This document shows, piece by piece, positions 17,224 to 25,274 of a DNA stretch of 64,000 bases. Each line of letters starts with the position of its first letter. The stretch's first letter is position 1. A model generated the notes under the pieces. The model ran no database searches, had not been told where the DNA came from, and saw only the letters and a list, made by a program, of their open reading frames with translations. A program made the position numbers and the translations under genes. Origin of the DNA: Rhodobacter sp. SY28-1 (lineage in GTDB: Bacteria; Pseudomonadota; Alphaproteobacteria; Rhodobacterales; Rhodobacteraceae); the NCBI RefSeq assembly GCF_005222785.1, contig NZ_STGH01000002.1:248001-312000 (forward strand). The letters run 5' to 3'.

Positions 17224-17820
17224 ATGCGCAAATCGGCAGACCTTCGCAAGGCCCAGATCGTCGCGGTGATCCTTGATCTTGCCGACCGGATCGGACCGGA
17301 CCGGGTGACGACAGGTGCCGTCGCGGCAGAAGTCGGGGTAACACAGGCTGCCATCTTCCGGCATTTTCCGACCAAGGCCGAGATGTGGGTGGCTGTTGCC
17401 GATCATATTGCGGGCCTGCTCACGGCAGCCTGGGCCGAAGCACTGAAAGAAGCCAACCCGCCGGTCGACCGCTTGAAGGCGTTGGTTGGTGCGCAACTGG
17501 ACCAGATCACGGCACACCCCGCGTTGCCCATGCTCTTGTTCTCGCGCGAACTGAACGTCGAAAACGCCGCCTTGCGTGCAGCGTTCCGGGATCGTCTGGC
17601 TGCGCTGCACGGCCTGTTGATGCAAGAAGTCATCGCAGGCCAACGGGACAACGCTCTGCTCAAGGATGTTGCTGCCGGGGATGTGGCCGTACTTCTGACG
17701 TCCCTCATTCAGGGATTGGCGATCCGTTGGTCGCTGGGCGCGCGGGATTTCGTCCTGCGCGACGAAGGACTGCGGCTTCTGGCCGTCCAACTTCGGCTGC
17801 TAGGAGTGAGAGGGGGCTGA
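17224..17820 (+). CDS. TetR-family transcriptional regulator
   Basis: The 198-residue protein has a TetR N-terminal helix-turn-helix, VTTGAVAAEVGVTQAAIFRHFPTKAEMW split over residues 28-56, and a helical ligand-binding part. It is the first gene of a row with a HlyD-type adaptor, permease and ATPase, so it most likely represses that exporter and responds to its substrate. The ATG at 17224 follows the operator-like repeat; the longer upstream frame is rejected. Confidence 0.9.
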   Translation: MRKSADLRKAQIVAVILDLADRIGPDRVTTGAVAAEVGVTQAAIFRHFPTKAEMWVAVADHIAGLLTAAWAEALKEANPPVDRLKALVGAQLDQITAHPALPMLLFSRELNVENAALRAAFRDRLAALHGLLMQEVIAGQRDNALLKDVAAGDVAVLLTSLIQGLAIRWSLGARDFVLRDEGLRLLAVQLRLLGVRGG

Positions 17821-17823
17821 GTG

Positions 17824-18969
17824 ATGCAAAAAGCATGGTTCATCGGGGCTGTGGCAGTGTTGGCCATCGGGGCAGGCGTTCTGTTCATGACAGAGCGGCC
17901 GCTGACCGTGACGGTCGTGGAACCTGAACCTGACGTGGCCCTGCGCATCTACGGCCTTGGCACCGTTGAGGCGCGGGTGCTGACGCGGGTTGGCTTTGAA
18001 GTCAGCGCCACGCTTCTCTCCCTCTCGGCCGACGCGGGCGACCGCGTTGCGAAGGGGCAAGTCCTCGGCGCATTGCATCAGGGCGAACAGGAAGCGCGCG
18101 TTGCCCGCGCCCACGCCGCTGTTGCGGCCAGCCATGCCAACCAAGCCAAGGCAGAGGCTTCCGTTGTCCGCGCAAGGGCCATTCTGGCGCAGCGTGAGAC
18201 AGCAAATCTGCGTCTGCTGGAACTGAGCCGTCAGGAAGCCGCAAGTCTTCAGCGCGCCGAAGAGGCCCAGCGAGACGAGGATGTGGCCCGGGCCGACGTG
18301 GCCGTGGCCGAGGCCGAGCGCGACGTGATCCGCGCACAGGCAGCGGACGCCGCCGCCGCCCTTCAACTTGAAGAGACACTGCTGGCGCATCACCGGCTGT
18401 TTGCGCCTTTTGACGCAGTCATCGTTGCCCGCCACGCTGAAACGGGGGCCGTGGTCCGGGCGGGCGATCCGATCTTTACCCTCATCGATCCCGCCACCAT
18501 CTGGATACAGGCCTACATCGACGAAGAGCGCGCAGGTCAGCTTGCCCTGGGCCAGCCCGGCACCATTCGCCTGCGGTCGCAGCCCGCTGGCGAATTTCAC
18601 GGCACCATTGCCCGCATCGGTCTTGAAAGCGACCGGGTGAACGAAGAACGCCGGGTCTGGCTGACCTGCACCGATTGCCCGGCCGAAATGTTTCTGGGTG
18701 AACAGGCCGAGGTGCGCATTCTGACTGGCACACGGGCCAGCGCCTTGATGGTGCCCGAAGAGGCGATTTCCGGTTTTGATGGTTTTCAGGGCCAAGTCTG
18801 GACGGTGCAGGACGGGCGGCTGGTGCGCGCGCAGTTGACGTTCGGCGCACGCGATGACCGTGGCCGGATCGAGGTGACGGGCGGCCTGCCCGAAGGCGCG
18901 CAGATCGTGGCGAACCCGCCGCAGGGCGCGGACGAGGGACGGCTGGCCCGGATCGGGGATACGCCATGA
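17824..18969 (+). CDS. HlyD/RND-type periplasmic adaptor (membrane fusion protein)
   Basis: The 381-residue protein begins with a single membrane anchor (AWFIGAVAVLAIGAGVLFM). It has the lipoyl-like half LSADAGDRVAKGQVLG, a long alanine-rich coiled-coil hairpin (residues about 95-190) and the second lipoyl half LFAPFDAVIVARHAETGAVV. Such adaptors link an inner-membrane ABC exporter to an outer-membrane channel. It ends in a four-base overlap with the permease gene. No outer-membrane partner is encoded here. A GTG immediately before the chosen ATG is an alternative start. Confidence 0.9.
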   Translation: MQKAWFIGAVAVLAIGAGVLFMTERPLTVTVVEPEPDVALRIYGLGTVEARVLTRVGFEVSATLLSLSADAGDRVAKGQVLGALHQGEQEARVARAHAAVAASHANQAKAEASVVRARAILAQRETANLRLLELSRQEAASLQRAEEAQRDEDVARADVAVAEAERDVIRAQAADAAAALQLEETLLAHHRLFAPFDAVIVARHAETGAVVRAGDPIFTLIDPATIWIQAYIDEERAGQLALGQPGTIRLRSQPAGEFHGTIARIGLESDRVNEERRVWLTCTDCPAEMFLGEQAEVRILTGTRASALMVPEEAISGFDGFQGQVWTVQDGRLVRAQLTFGARDDRGRIEVTGGLPEGAQIVANPPQGADEGRLARIGDTP

Positions 18970-20099
18970 ACCTTGCCATCCGCGACATCCGGCACGGTCT
19001 GTTCCGCTTTGTCCTGACCTGCTTTGGTCTTGGGCTTCTGATGACGGTCGTGCTGGCGATGATCGGCATCTACAACGGGCTGGTGGCCGATGCGCTTGCC
19101 GTGGTGAAGGCCCCCGCGGCCGATGTCTGGGTCGTCGAGGCGGGCACGCAGGGCCCGTTTGCCGAGGCCTCAAGCATCCCTGCGGATACGCGGGACGCCG
19201 TCGCCCGCATGCCCGGCGTGGCCGAGGCGGGTGCCATCACCTTCCAGACCATCGAGGCCGCCCATGCGGGCCGGACCTTGCGGCTTTACGTCATCGGCTT
19301 TGAACCCGGCCGTCCCGGTGGACCGCAGCGCATTGCCGAAGGGCGCGGATTTGGTAGCAGCCATTTCGAATTGATCGCCGACCGCAAGACCGGGCTGGTG
19401 ATCGGTGACCGGATCCGCCTTGGCCGCGACCGGTTTACTGTCGTGGGTCTGGTGGAAAATGCGATGAACTCGGGCGGGGACCCGGCGGTCTATGTGACCC
19501 TTGCCGACGCCATTGCGTTGCAGACCGCACTGGACCCTGCCGCCGCGCGTGTGCAGGCCGCACGGGGCGCGGGTGGTGCCCGCCTGCCCACCGTGGCCGC
19601 CGTGATCGCGGTGCTGGAACCGGGCGCGGATGTCGCATTGCTGACCGCGACTGTGCGGCAATGGAAGCACCTTTCCGCCCTCAGCCAGGCCGAACAAGAG
19701 AATCTGCTGCTTGCTTCGGTCGTGGACAGGGCACGGCGCCAGATCGGCCTGTTCCTTGCGATCCTGCTGTCAGTCAGCGCGGTGGTGATCGCCCTCATCA
19801 TCTACACGATGACAATGGAGAAGCTGAAACAGATCGCCACGCTCAAGCTGATCGGCGCGCCGGACCGCACCATCATCGGGCTGATCGTGCAGCAGGCCCT
19901 GATCCTTGGCGCATCTGGCCTTGGCATCGGGCTGGCGCTGATCCTGCTGGTCAAGGACAACTTCCCCCGCCGCGTGGTGCTGGAGCCATTCAACGCGCTG
20001 GTGCTGACCGGAATCATCCTTGTGGTCTGCATCGTTGCATCGGGCCTTGGCGTGCGCGCGGCGATGAAGGTCGACCCTGCCACCGCTCTGGGAGGCTAA
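18966..20099 (+). CDS. ABC exporter permease, FtsX/MacB/DevC type
   Basis: The 377-residue protein has one N-terminal helix, a periplasmic domain of about 230 residues and three C-terminal helices, as in DevC and MacB-type permeases. The last part contains MEKLKQIATLKLIGAPDRTI, the family motif that contacts the ATPase, and ends AAMKVDPATALGG. It is coupled to the adaptor by an ATGA overlap and followed by the ATPase four bases later. Confidence 0.9.
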   Translation: MNLAIRDIRHGLFRFVLTCFGLGLLMTVVLAMIGIYNGLVADALAVVKAPAADVWVVEAGTQGPFAEASSIPADTRDAVARMPGVAEAGAITFQTIEAAHAGRTLRLYVIGFEPGRPGGPQRIAEGRGFGSSHFELIADRKTGLVIGDRIRLGRDRFTVVGLVENAMNSGGDPAVYVTLADAIALQTALDPAAARVQAARGAGGARLPTVAAVIAVLEPGADVALLTATVRQWKHLSALSQAEQENLLLASVVDRARRQIGLFLAILLSVSAVVIALIIYTMTMEKLKQIATLKLIGAPDRTIIGLIVQQALILGASGLGIGLALILLVKDNFPRRVVLEPFNALVLTGIILVVCIVASGLGVRAAMKVDPATALGG

Positions 20100-20103
20100 G
20101 GCC

Positions 20104-20796
20104 ATGACCCGGGGCGATGTTCTGGTAACGGTGCAGGGCGTGGCAAAGCACTACGGCTCGGGCGAAACCCGCGTCGACGCCCTGCGCGCCGTCGACCTGC
20201 AAGTCCGCGCGGGCGAGGTGATAGCACTTCTGGGCCCTTCCGGCTCGGGCAAAACCACGCTTCTCAACATCATCGGCTGCATCCTTGCCCCGTCAGCGGG
20301 CCGGGTGGAACTGGACGGTGACCCGGTGTTTGACGGCAAATGGCTGCGCAGCGACCTGCGGCGGCTGCGACTGGACAAGATCGGCTTCATCTTTCAGGCG
20401 CACAACCTCCTGCCCTTCCTGACCGCCGAAGAAAATGTCTCCGTCGTGCTCGACCTTGCGGGCTGGCCTGCCGCCAAGGGCCGCGCCCGTGCGCGTGAGT
20501 TGCTTGACTACCTCGAAGTCGGACATCGCGCATCGGTGAAGCCAGCACTTCTGTCGGGAGGAGAAGCGCAGCGTGTGGCCATAGCACGCGCCCTGGCCAA
20601 CCGACCACGGATCATCCTTGCAGATGAGCCGACCGCTGCCCTGGACAGCGGGCGCGCGCAGCTTGTTATGGACCTGTTGCGCAAGCTCGCGACCGAACAG
20701 GAAGCCTGCATTATCGCCGTCACCCATGACGAAAAGATCTTCGACCGCTTCGACCGCCTGATCCACCTGCGCGATGGTCGCCTCGTGGACAGCTGA
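20104..20796 (+). CDS. ABC exporter ATP-binding protein, DevA/LolD type
   Basis: The 230-residue ATPase shows Walker A GPSGSGKTTLLN, Q-loop FIFQAHNLLPF, signature LSGGEAQRVAIARAL, Walker B IILADEPTAALD and the switch His in AVTHDEKIF. It powers the permease encoded just upstream; the set resembles DevBCA exporters. The substrate is unknown. Confidence 0.93.
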   Translation: MTRGDVLVTVQGVAKHYGSGETRVDALRAVDLQVRAGEVIALLGPSGSGKTTLLNIIGCILAPSAGRVELDGDPVFDGKWLRSDLRRLRLDKIGFIFQAHNLLPFLTAEENVSVVLDLAGWPAAKGRARARELLDYLEVGHRASVKPALLSGGEAQRVAIARALANRPRIILADEPTAALDSGRAQLVMDLLRKLATEQEACIIAVTHDEKIFDRFDRLIHLRDGRLVDS

Positions 20797-20811
20797 ACAA
20801 AGGAGAAGGCC

Positions 20812-21189
20812 ATGTCACCCCGCACCCGTTCTGTCACTGCTGCCGCCATAGTTGCCGTCATTTTCGGGCTTTTGACGATCTTCTCCGGCGGGCGCGCCCT
20901 CTTTGCGGGGGCCGACATGGGTGCTGTTGTGCCCTTAGTGCTGTGGTTCAACTTCCTCGCCGGGTTCGCCTATGTCGTCGCGGGTCTTGGCCTTTGGTAT
21001 CGCACAAGCTGGGCGACCAGCCTTTCGATCGTCATCGCATTGGCAACCGCAGCCGTCTTCGCCACCTTCCTCTGGAAGGTCTGGAGCGGGACACCATACG
21101 AAGCGCGGACCATGGGTGCCATGGGGCTTCGCCTTGCCACTTGGGTGGCAATCTCGATCGTCGCTGTCAGAGGCGGTCAGGCGCGCTGA
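20812..21189 (+). CDS. Four-helix membrane protein of unknown function
   Basis: This 125-residue protein has about four hydrophobic helices (residues 8-30, 39-62, 67-88 and 104-120) and few polar residues. GGAG lies eight bases before the ATG. It is the last gene of the exporter row and may belong to it. I do not recognise a specific family. Confidence 0.75.
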   Translation: MSPRTRSVTAAAIVAVIFGLLTIFSGGRALFAGADMGAVVPLVLWFNFLAGFAYVVAGLGLWYRTSWATSLSIVIALATAAVFATFLWKVWSGTPYEARTMGAMGLRLATWVAISIVAVRGGQAR

Positions 21190-21409
21190 CGTTAAGCGAC
21201 TTTGTGTCCCGTTGACGAGTGGCGGAGCCAGAGGCGCATCGGACGCAAGCCACCGTGCTGTCAATCATCTTGGGCGTGGGAATCAGTTTGTATCGTTCAT
21301 CGCCTCCATGGTCGCTTCCGATAGCCCGGCTCTTGCACAGAATCGAAAGCAGCAGTGGCAGCGAAGGTCAGCTTTCCGCCCTGTGCGAAGGCGACCGCTG
21401 TCTCGACAT

Positions 21410-22447
21410 TTATTGTAAGTCGTGCCGTCGACGCGCCGCCGGCCCCAACGACTGTGACACGCCGAACGCCTTTCCAGTGAATAAGAACACAGGATGTTTT
21501 TCACGCTGGCTCGCTATGTAGGTCGCGACATTTAGCGCTCCCGCCTTTACCCAGCGTTGATCGACCACAGTGATCATCCAACCTCCACACTCGGACCGAG
21601 CAAGGCATCGACGGGTCCTGGTGGCAGTCGCATGAGCCCTTGGGCTGCCTGTCAGGCGCTCAACCAGGCGCAGAAACTGCTCAACGAAATAGGTCGGCCA
21701 ATATATCAAGATATGCATGTGGGATCCAAGCCGTTTGCCAACATCCCGTGCCCAGATTGCTGCAAACGGCAGTCCGATGGCCCGTAAACGTCGTGCCAAC
21801 TCAGTACGCACGTAAACTTCACGACGTCCAGGCGGGCGCCATAGGCAGTGACCCTCTTTGACGTCTGCGGCAACGATCAGGGCGTGCCACGTTATGGTGA
21901 GATGGCAGTTGAGCGGCCAGTCCATCCTGTAGGCGAACTCGACCGCGCTTACTGCTTGCTGGTACCGCCTCTTCGCATCCCGCCTCTCGTACCTTGGGGA
22001 GCGACCTTTTGCGACCGCGTCCATTCGTTGCTGCAGAGGTCCAGCCGATGCGGGCAATCGGGAAGCCGCAATGCCAGTGTGCTCTGCGACGCATTCTCTG
22101 CTTACTTCTCCACTTACTATAGGAAGGCTCGCAGCAGATTCCGCGCTATTGAGCGAACTACAGAGGTTTTCAGCGTTTCTGCTTGCATCGACCGTCGCCA
22201 GTTCTGTCACACTTGGGGGGACTATTCGCGCCCGCGGGTCGCCGACGATCTCCTCAAAATGGGCATTAGCGTCGACGTGACGAGGGATCTTGGTGTCTCG
22301 GGAGTTTGACCGCGACGGGGATAGACCCTCCTCGTCGCAAGTGTTGTGTAGGATTGACCGATCAACTGCTTGTGTTTCGGGATGTTTGTCCCCAGGGGAC
22401 TGGCGAGCCGGGCTACGCAACCGGTTGGAGTGGTGCGGCCGGATCAT
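21410..22447 (-). CDS. HUH-like replication protein of a small integrated element
   Basis: The 345-residue protein has a long, poorly ordered basic N-terminal half and a conserved C-terminal half. That half contains LTITWHALIVAADVKEGHC, LPFAAIWARDV and GSHMHILIYWP, whose HxH matches the HUH motif of rolling-circle replication and relaxase proteins. TYIASQREKH downstream could supply the catalytic Tyr. The ATG at 22447 overlaps the alpA stop as ATGA; an upstream start at 22504 lies inside alpA and is rejected. Similar proteins accompany AlpA and integrase genes in alphaproteobacterial islands. Nicking activity is inferred. Confidence 0.55.
   Translation of the reverse strand: MIRPHHSNRLRSPARQSPGDKHPETQAVDRSILHNTCDEEGLSPSRSNSRDTKIPRHVDANAHFEEIVGDPRARIVPPSVTELATVDASRNAENLCSSLNSAESAASLPIVSGEVSRECVAEHTGIAASRLPASAGPLQQRMDAVAKGRSPRYERRDAKRRYQQAVSAVEFAYRMDWPLNCHLTITWHALIVAADVKEGHCLWRPPGRREVYVRTELARRLRAIGLPFAAIWARDVGKRLGSHMHILIYWPTYFVEQFLRLVERLTGSPRAHATATRTRRCLARSECGGWMITVVDQRWVKAGALNVATYIASQREKHPVFLFTGKAFGVSQSLGPAARRRHDLQ
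22347..22363. repeat. 17-base direct repeat, copy 1
   Basis: TGTAGGATTGACCGATC recurs at 24078-24094 with one mismatch (T for C) in the same orientation. This copy lies in the 5' part of the replication-like gene; the other is just upstream of the integrase. Confidence 0.75.
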
Positions 22448-22635
22448 TTGATCCTTGCCGCCTTGGCCTGTTCGATCACAGCCAAGATTTCCGATTCTGG
22501 CCACCTAGAGAGACCGCCGAGCTTCACCGGTTTGGGGACAGTCCCGTCTGCGACGCGACGCCAGAAGGTCGGTACGCTGATCTGAAGAATTCGCGCGCTT
22601 TCACGCACTGTCAGGAGTGGATCTACAATTCCCAT
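22444..22635 (-). CDS. AlpA-family helix-turn-helix protein (excisionase/regulator)
   Basis: The 63-residue protein is a MerR/AlpA-type DNA-binding domain: LLTVRESARILQISVPTFWRRVADG, then PKPVKLGGLSRWPESEILAVIEQ. AlpA proteins control the neighbouring integrase and act as excision factors. It is coupled by ATGA to the downstream replication-like gene and follows the integrase on the same strand. Confidence 0.85.
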   Translation of the reverse strand: MGIVDPLLTVRESARILQISVPTFWRRVADGTVPKPVKLGGLSRWPESEILAVIEQAKAARIK

Positions 22636-22849
22636 AGGTTTGCCTCAAGTCGCGTTGCCATGAGGTGAGTCTAGTTGCGCGTCATTGAGCTAAGGAAGTC
22701 CACCAGACGGCCAAACGCATGGCCAAGCTGTGGCGAACGCTAACAGTACTTTCCTTAAACTATTGATTTTAGGAATACATTTTCCATGCACTTTGCATCT
22801 TGCCGAAGGCATCGATGATCATCGTGTAGTCCCTGGCCCCGGAACGGCA

Positions 22850-24046
22850 TCATTTAGAAGCCATAGCCATTTTCACTACCGCGCCGTTGTGACCGGTGAC
22901 ATGTAATGCCCATCGCTCCATAATGATGCGCCGTTGCTCCAGAAAGTCAGTTCGCCGGTAAGCGCGCTCTACGGCACTGCCGACCGTATGTCCCAGACAG
23001 GTTTCTGCGATGTCGCGCGGAACGTCCGTCGCTTCTGCAAGCCAAGTCCGAAGACTCGAACGGAACCCATGCGGCCGGGCTTTCATTCCCCGCCGCTCCA
23101 TCAAGCGAGCCATCGTTGCATCGGATAGTACTCCGTTGCGGACGCTGGGAAACATCACGCCATCTCGGGCTAGTCGTTTGGCTTGATCTATGACCGACAA
23201 AGCTTCAGTCGATAGCGGCACACGAAAATCCGGGGTCGAATCCCGACGTCCTTTCATGCCCTCTCCGGCTACCGTCCACACATCATCCTCAATCTGAGCT
23301 AGGTGCATATTACGTACGGGGCCAGGCCGCATGCCTGTCAGGATTACCAAGCGCAATGCAAGGTGCGCAGGAGTGCCATCTGAAAGAGTTCCATAGAACT
23401 CCGGAACCTCTCGCCAATGCAGAGCAGGGATGTTCTCCGGTTTGTGACGCTGCCTGCCCAACAAAGCTACTGCTTTTGCTATCGCTTGAAGGTCGACGTC
23501 CAAGCCTAAGGCCGCGCCGTGCTTCAGGCAAATGCCAAGCCGATTAATCGCTTTGCGGGCGGTTTCCGCCTTGGTGTGCCAAATTGGCGCCAGCACGTCG
23601 CGGATGTCATTCTGGTCGATCTCCGCGACCGGGATCTTGCCCAGCTTTGGAAGCACGTGCAGTTCGAGGGGGCTGAACCACCTGCCGTTCGCACCGTCAC
23701 CCTTAAGTTCGGCCTTTCGGCTTTCAAAGGCGTCGACGGCGATGTCCTTAAGCAAATGCATATTGCGAGCCGCTTCTCGGCGCAAACGTTCTCGCTCTTT
23801 TATCGGGTCTTTGTTTTCCCGTACCGTTGCCCGCCACTTGTCTGCAGCTTCGCGGGCCTCTTTAAGCGAGACGTCAGTCAAGGCTCCCAGTCCCATCTCG
23901 CGCCGTCGCCCGTGGATCGTTACGCGGAGAACCCATTGCGCTCCGCCGTCCTCTCGCTTGTACAGCCAGAGCCCGCCGCCGTCTGCATACTTGCCTGTCT
24001 GGCAGGAACGAACCTTTGCTGCACTGAGCCTGTTCAGAAGGCGCAT
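22850..24046 (-). CDS. P4-type tyrosine recombinase (integrase)
   Basis: The 398-residue protein has the P4-integrase N-terminal domain (KYADGGGLWLYKREDGGAQW), a core-binding part and a catalytic domain with TGMRPGPVRN (Arg), HGFRSSLRTW (HxxR), LGHTVGSAVERAY (His and the nucleophile Tyr). All catalytic residues are present, so it may be active. The ATG at 24046 with AGGGGG upstream is preferred to 24130. It drives integration of the small element at about 21.2-24.3 kb. No tRNA target was found beside it. Confidence 0.9.
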   Translation of the reverse strand: MRLLNRLSAAKVRSCQTGKYADGGGLWLYKREDGGAQWVLRVTIHGRRREMGLGALTDVSLKEAREAADKWRATVRENKDPIKERERLRREAARNMHLLKDIAVDAFESRKAELKGDGANGRWFSPLELHVLPKLGKIPVAEIDQNDIRDVLAPIWHTKAETARKAINRLGICLKHGAALGLDVDLQAIAKAVALLGRQRHKPENIPALHWREVPEFYGTLSDGTPAHLALRLVILTGMRPGPVRNMHLAQIEDDVWTVAGEGMKGRRDSTPDFRVPLSTEALSVIDQAKRLARDGVMFPSVRNGVLSDATMARLMERRGMKARPHGFRSSLRTWLAEATDVPRDIAETCLGHTVGSAVERAYRRTDFLEQRRIIMERWALHVTGHNGAVVKMAMASK

Positions 24047-24077
24047 TATTCTATCCCCCTTTGTATCCCCCCCTAGA

Positions 24078-24094
24078 TGTAGGATTGACTGATC
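24078..24094. repeat. 17-base direct repeat, copy 2
   Basis: TGTAGGATTGACTGATC, 32 bases upstream of the integrase start, matches 22347-22363 at 16 of 17 positions. It could be a recombinase arm site or an AlpA site. Confidence 0.75.
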
Positions 24095-24253
24095 CGAAAA
24101 GATAGGCGGGGAGATAGCTTGAACCAACAAAATCAGGCACTCTGACGATCACTAGGTATCAATAAGACCGCCTGATGATCGACGAGCTCTGCATATAGAC
24201 GTATTCAATGCTGGCTCTGGGCACCACCTCTCCCCCAAACCGCACCAACTCCG

Positions 24254-24271
24254 CGCATGACGCGTCATGCG
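24254..24271. repeat. Perfect 18-base palindrome
   Basis: CGCATGACG followed directly by its complement CGTCATGCG, with no spacer, lies in the gap upstream of the dynamin cluster. A dimeric regulator site or part of a recombination site are both possible. Confidence 0.6.
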
Positions 24272-24395
24272 GGCGTCTCATTTCGGTCAGGGCGGCGTCC
24301 GAAGCAGGGCCGACCCGGCCAACCGATGCGACGGTCGCAGGGCAGGGTTCGGGTCGCCGAGTATAATATGACTATTTCATAGATTCATCCAAACT

Positions 24396-25274
24396 TTGCC
24401 TCAATCGACTTTTACCTCCGCCGAGGGAACAACGCTGCCTGGGGGGCGGATCGACGTGCACGCGGTAGAAATACCGTCGGTGGAATATGCTGCCTTTAGA
24501 GGCACATACCGGCTGGAAGACGCAGGCCCGAACGCAGCGGCCGGAACTGGCGGCATCGAGGCCGAGGTCGCCCGGATCTGGGGTTTGGTCCGGCGGATCG
24601 ACGCCGCGCGCATCATGGTCCTGCACCATCTCGACCGCTGCTGTGTCGCGGCCGGAAGCCTGCTGATCGACGGACAGAAGGGGTTGAACATCGGCTTTCT
24701 GATGCCGACCCTGAGGGGCGAGATTGCCGAAGTTGAGGCAGGGCCCTTGCCGGATTTTCTGCCCGCCGGTGACCTCTACCAGGTGCTCTGGGCCCTGGCG
24801 AGCCGCATGTCCCTGGTCGAGGCCGAGCGGGTCTATCTTCTCGACGCAGGTGACCGCCTGCCGATCCTCGTCCGCCGCGACGGCTTTGCCCTGCCCCCGG
24901 AGATGACGCCCGACACAGTCAGATCGGCCGTCTCGGCGGCCGCGAAGAAGGGACGCGCCATCCGCTACAGCCTGGCCGAGGCGCCGGACACCGGCTGGGG
25001 ACCGACCCAGCCCGTCGCGGCGCTGCTGGCGGATGACCTTTCGGGCACCGATATCCGCATTGGAGGCGATTGCTGGCCAACCGCCCTGCCGGGGTCGGCC
25101 AGCCTTGCCGAGGTGCGGCTGGCCATGACACTGGTCGAGGCCCTGGGCCCGCTTGATCCTGGCCCTGACTGCCGGTTGCAGGTGCTGGGCGCCGGGTCGC
25201 GCATGATTGCAAGCGTAACGAATGATGCAGGCAGTTGGGCAGTTCGCCTCACGCCGCCGGGAGTTGTGAAATGA
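24396..25274 (+). CDS. Unrecognised protein heading the dynamin/roadblock cluster
   Basis: A 292-codon frame with good coding character follows a TTG at 24396; no ATG is in frame before residue 73, and an in-frame TGA lies at 24369. The 5' end is therefore either non-standard or damaged, perhaps by the neighbouring element. The product has no membrane segment. It contains RIDAARIMVLHHLDRCCVA and LYQVLWALASRMSLVEAERV and appears mixed alpha/beta. The stop overlaps the start of the first dynamin-like gene (AATGATGG), so the two were one operon. I do not recognise a family. Confidence 0.55.
   Translation: MPQSTFTSAEGTTLPGGRIDVHAVEIPSVEYAAFRGTYRLEDAGPNAAAGTGGIEAEVARIWGLVRRIDAARIMVLHHLDRCCVAAGSLLIDGQKGLNIGFLMPTLRGEIAEVEAGPLPDFLPAGDLYQVLWALASRMSLVEAERVYLLDAGDRLPILVRRDGFALPPEMTPDTVRSAVSAAAKKGRAIRYSLAEAPDTGWGPTQPVAALLADDLSGTDIRIGGDCWPTALPGSASLAEVRLAMTLVEALGPLDPGPDCRLQVLGAGSRMIASVTNDAGSWAVRLTPPGVVK

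Larger units (their letters stand above)
24047..24395. other. Gap between the integrase and the dynamin cluster
   Basis: This 349-base stretch has no convincing gene. It holds the second copy of the 17-base repeat, a perfect 18-base palindrome at 24254-24271, and TATAAT at 24362-24367, a good -10 box but without a clear -35. Base composition changes from mixed to A/T-rich near 24360, just before the next reading frame. One border of the integrated element is probably here. Confidence 0.5.

Noticed and set aside
24096-24400. tRNA gene as the target of the integrase
   Set aside because: No cloverleaf or T-loop sequence could be found near the integrase on either strand.
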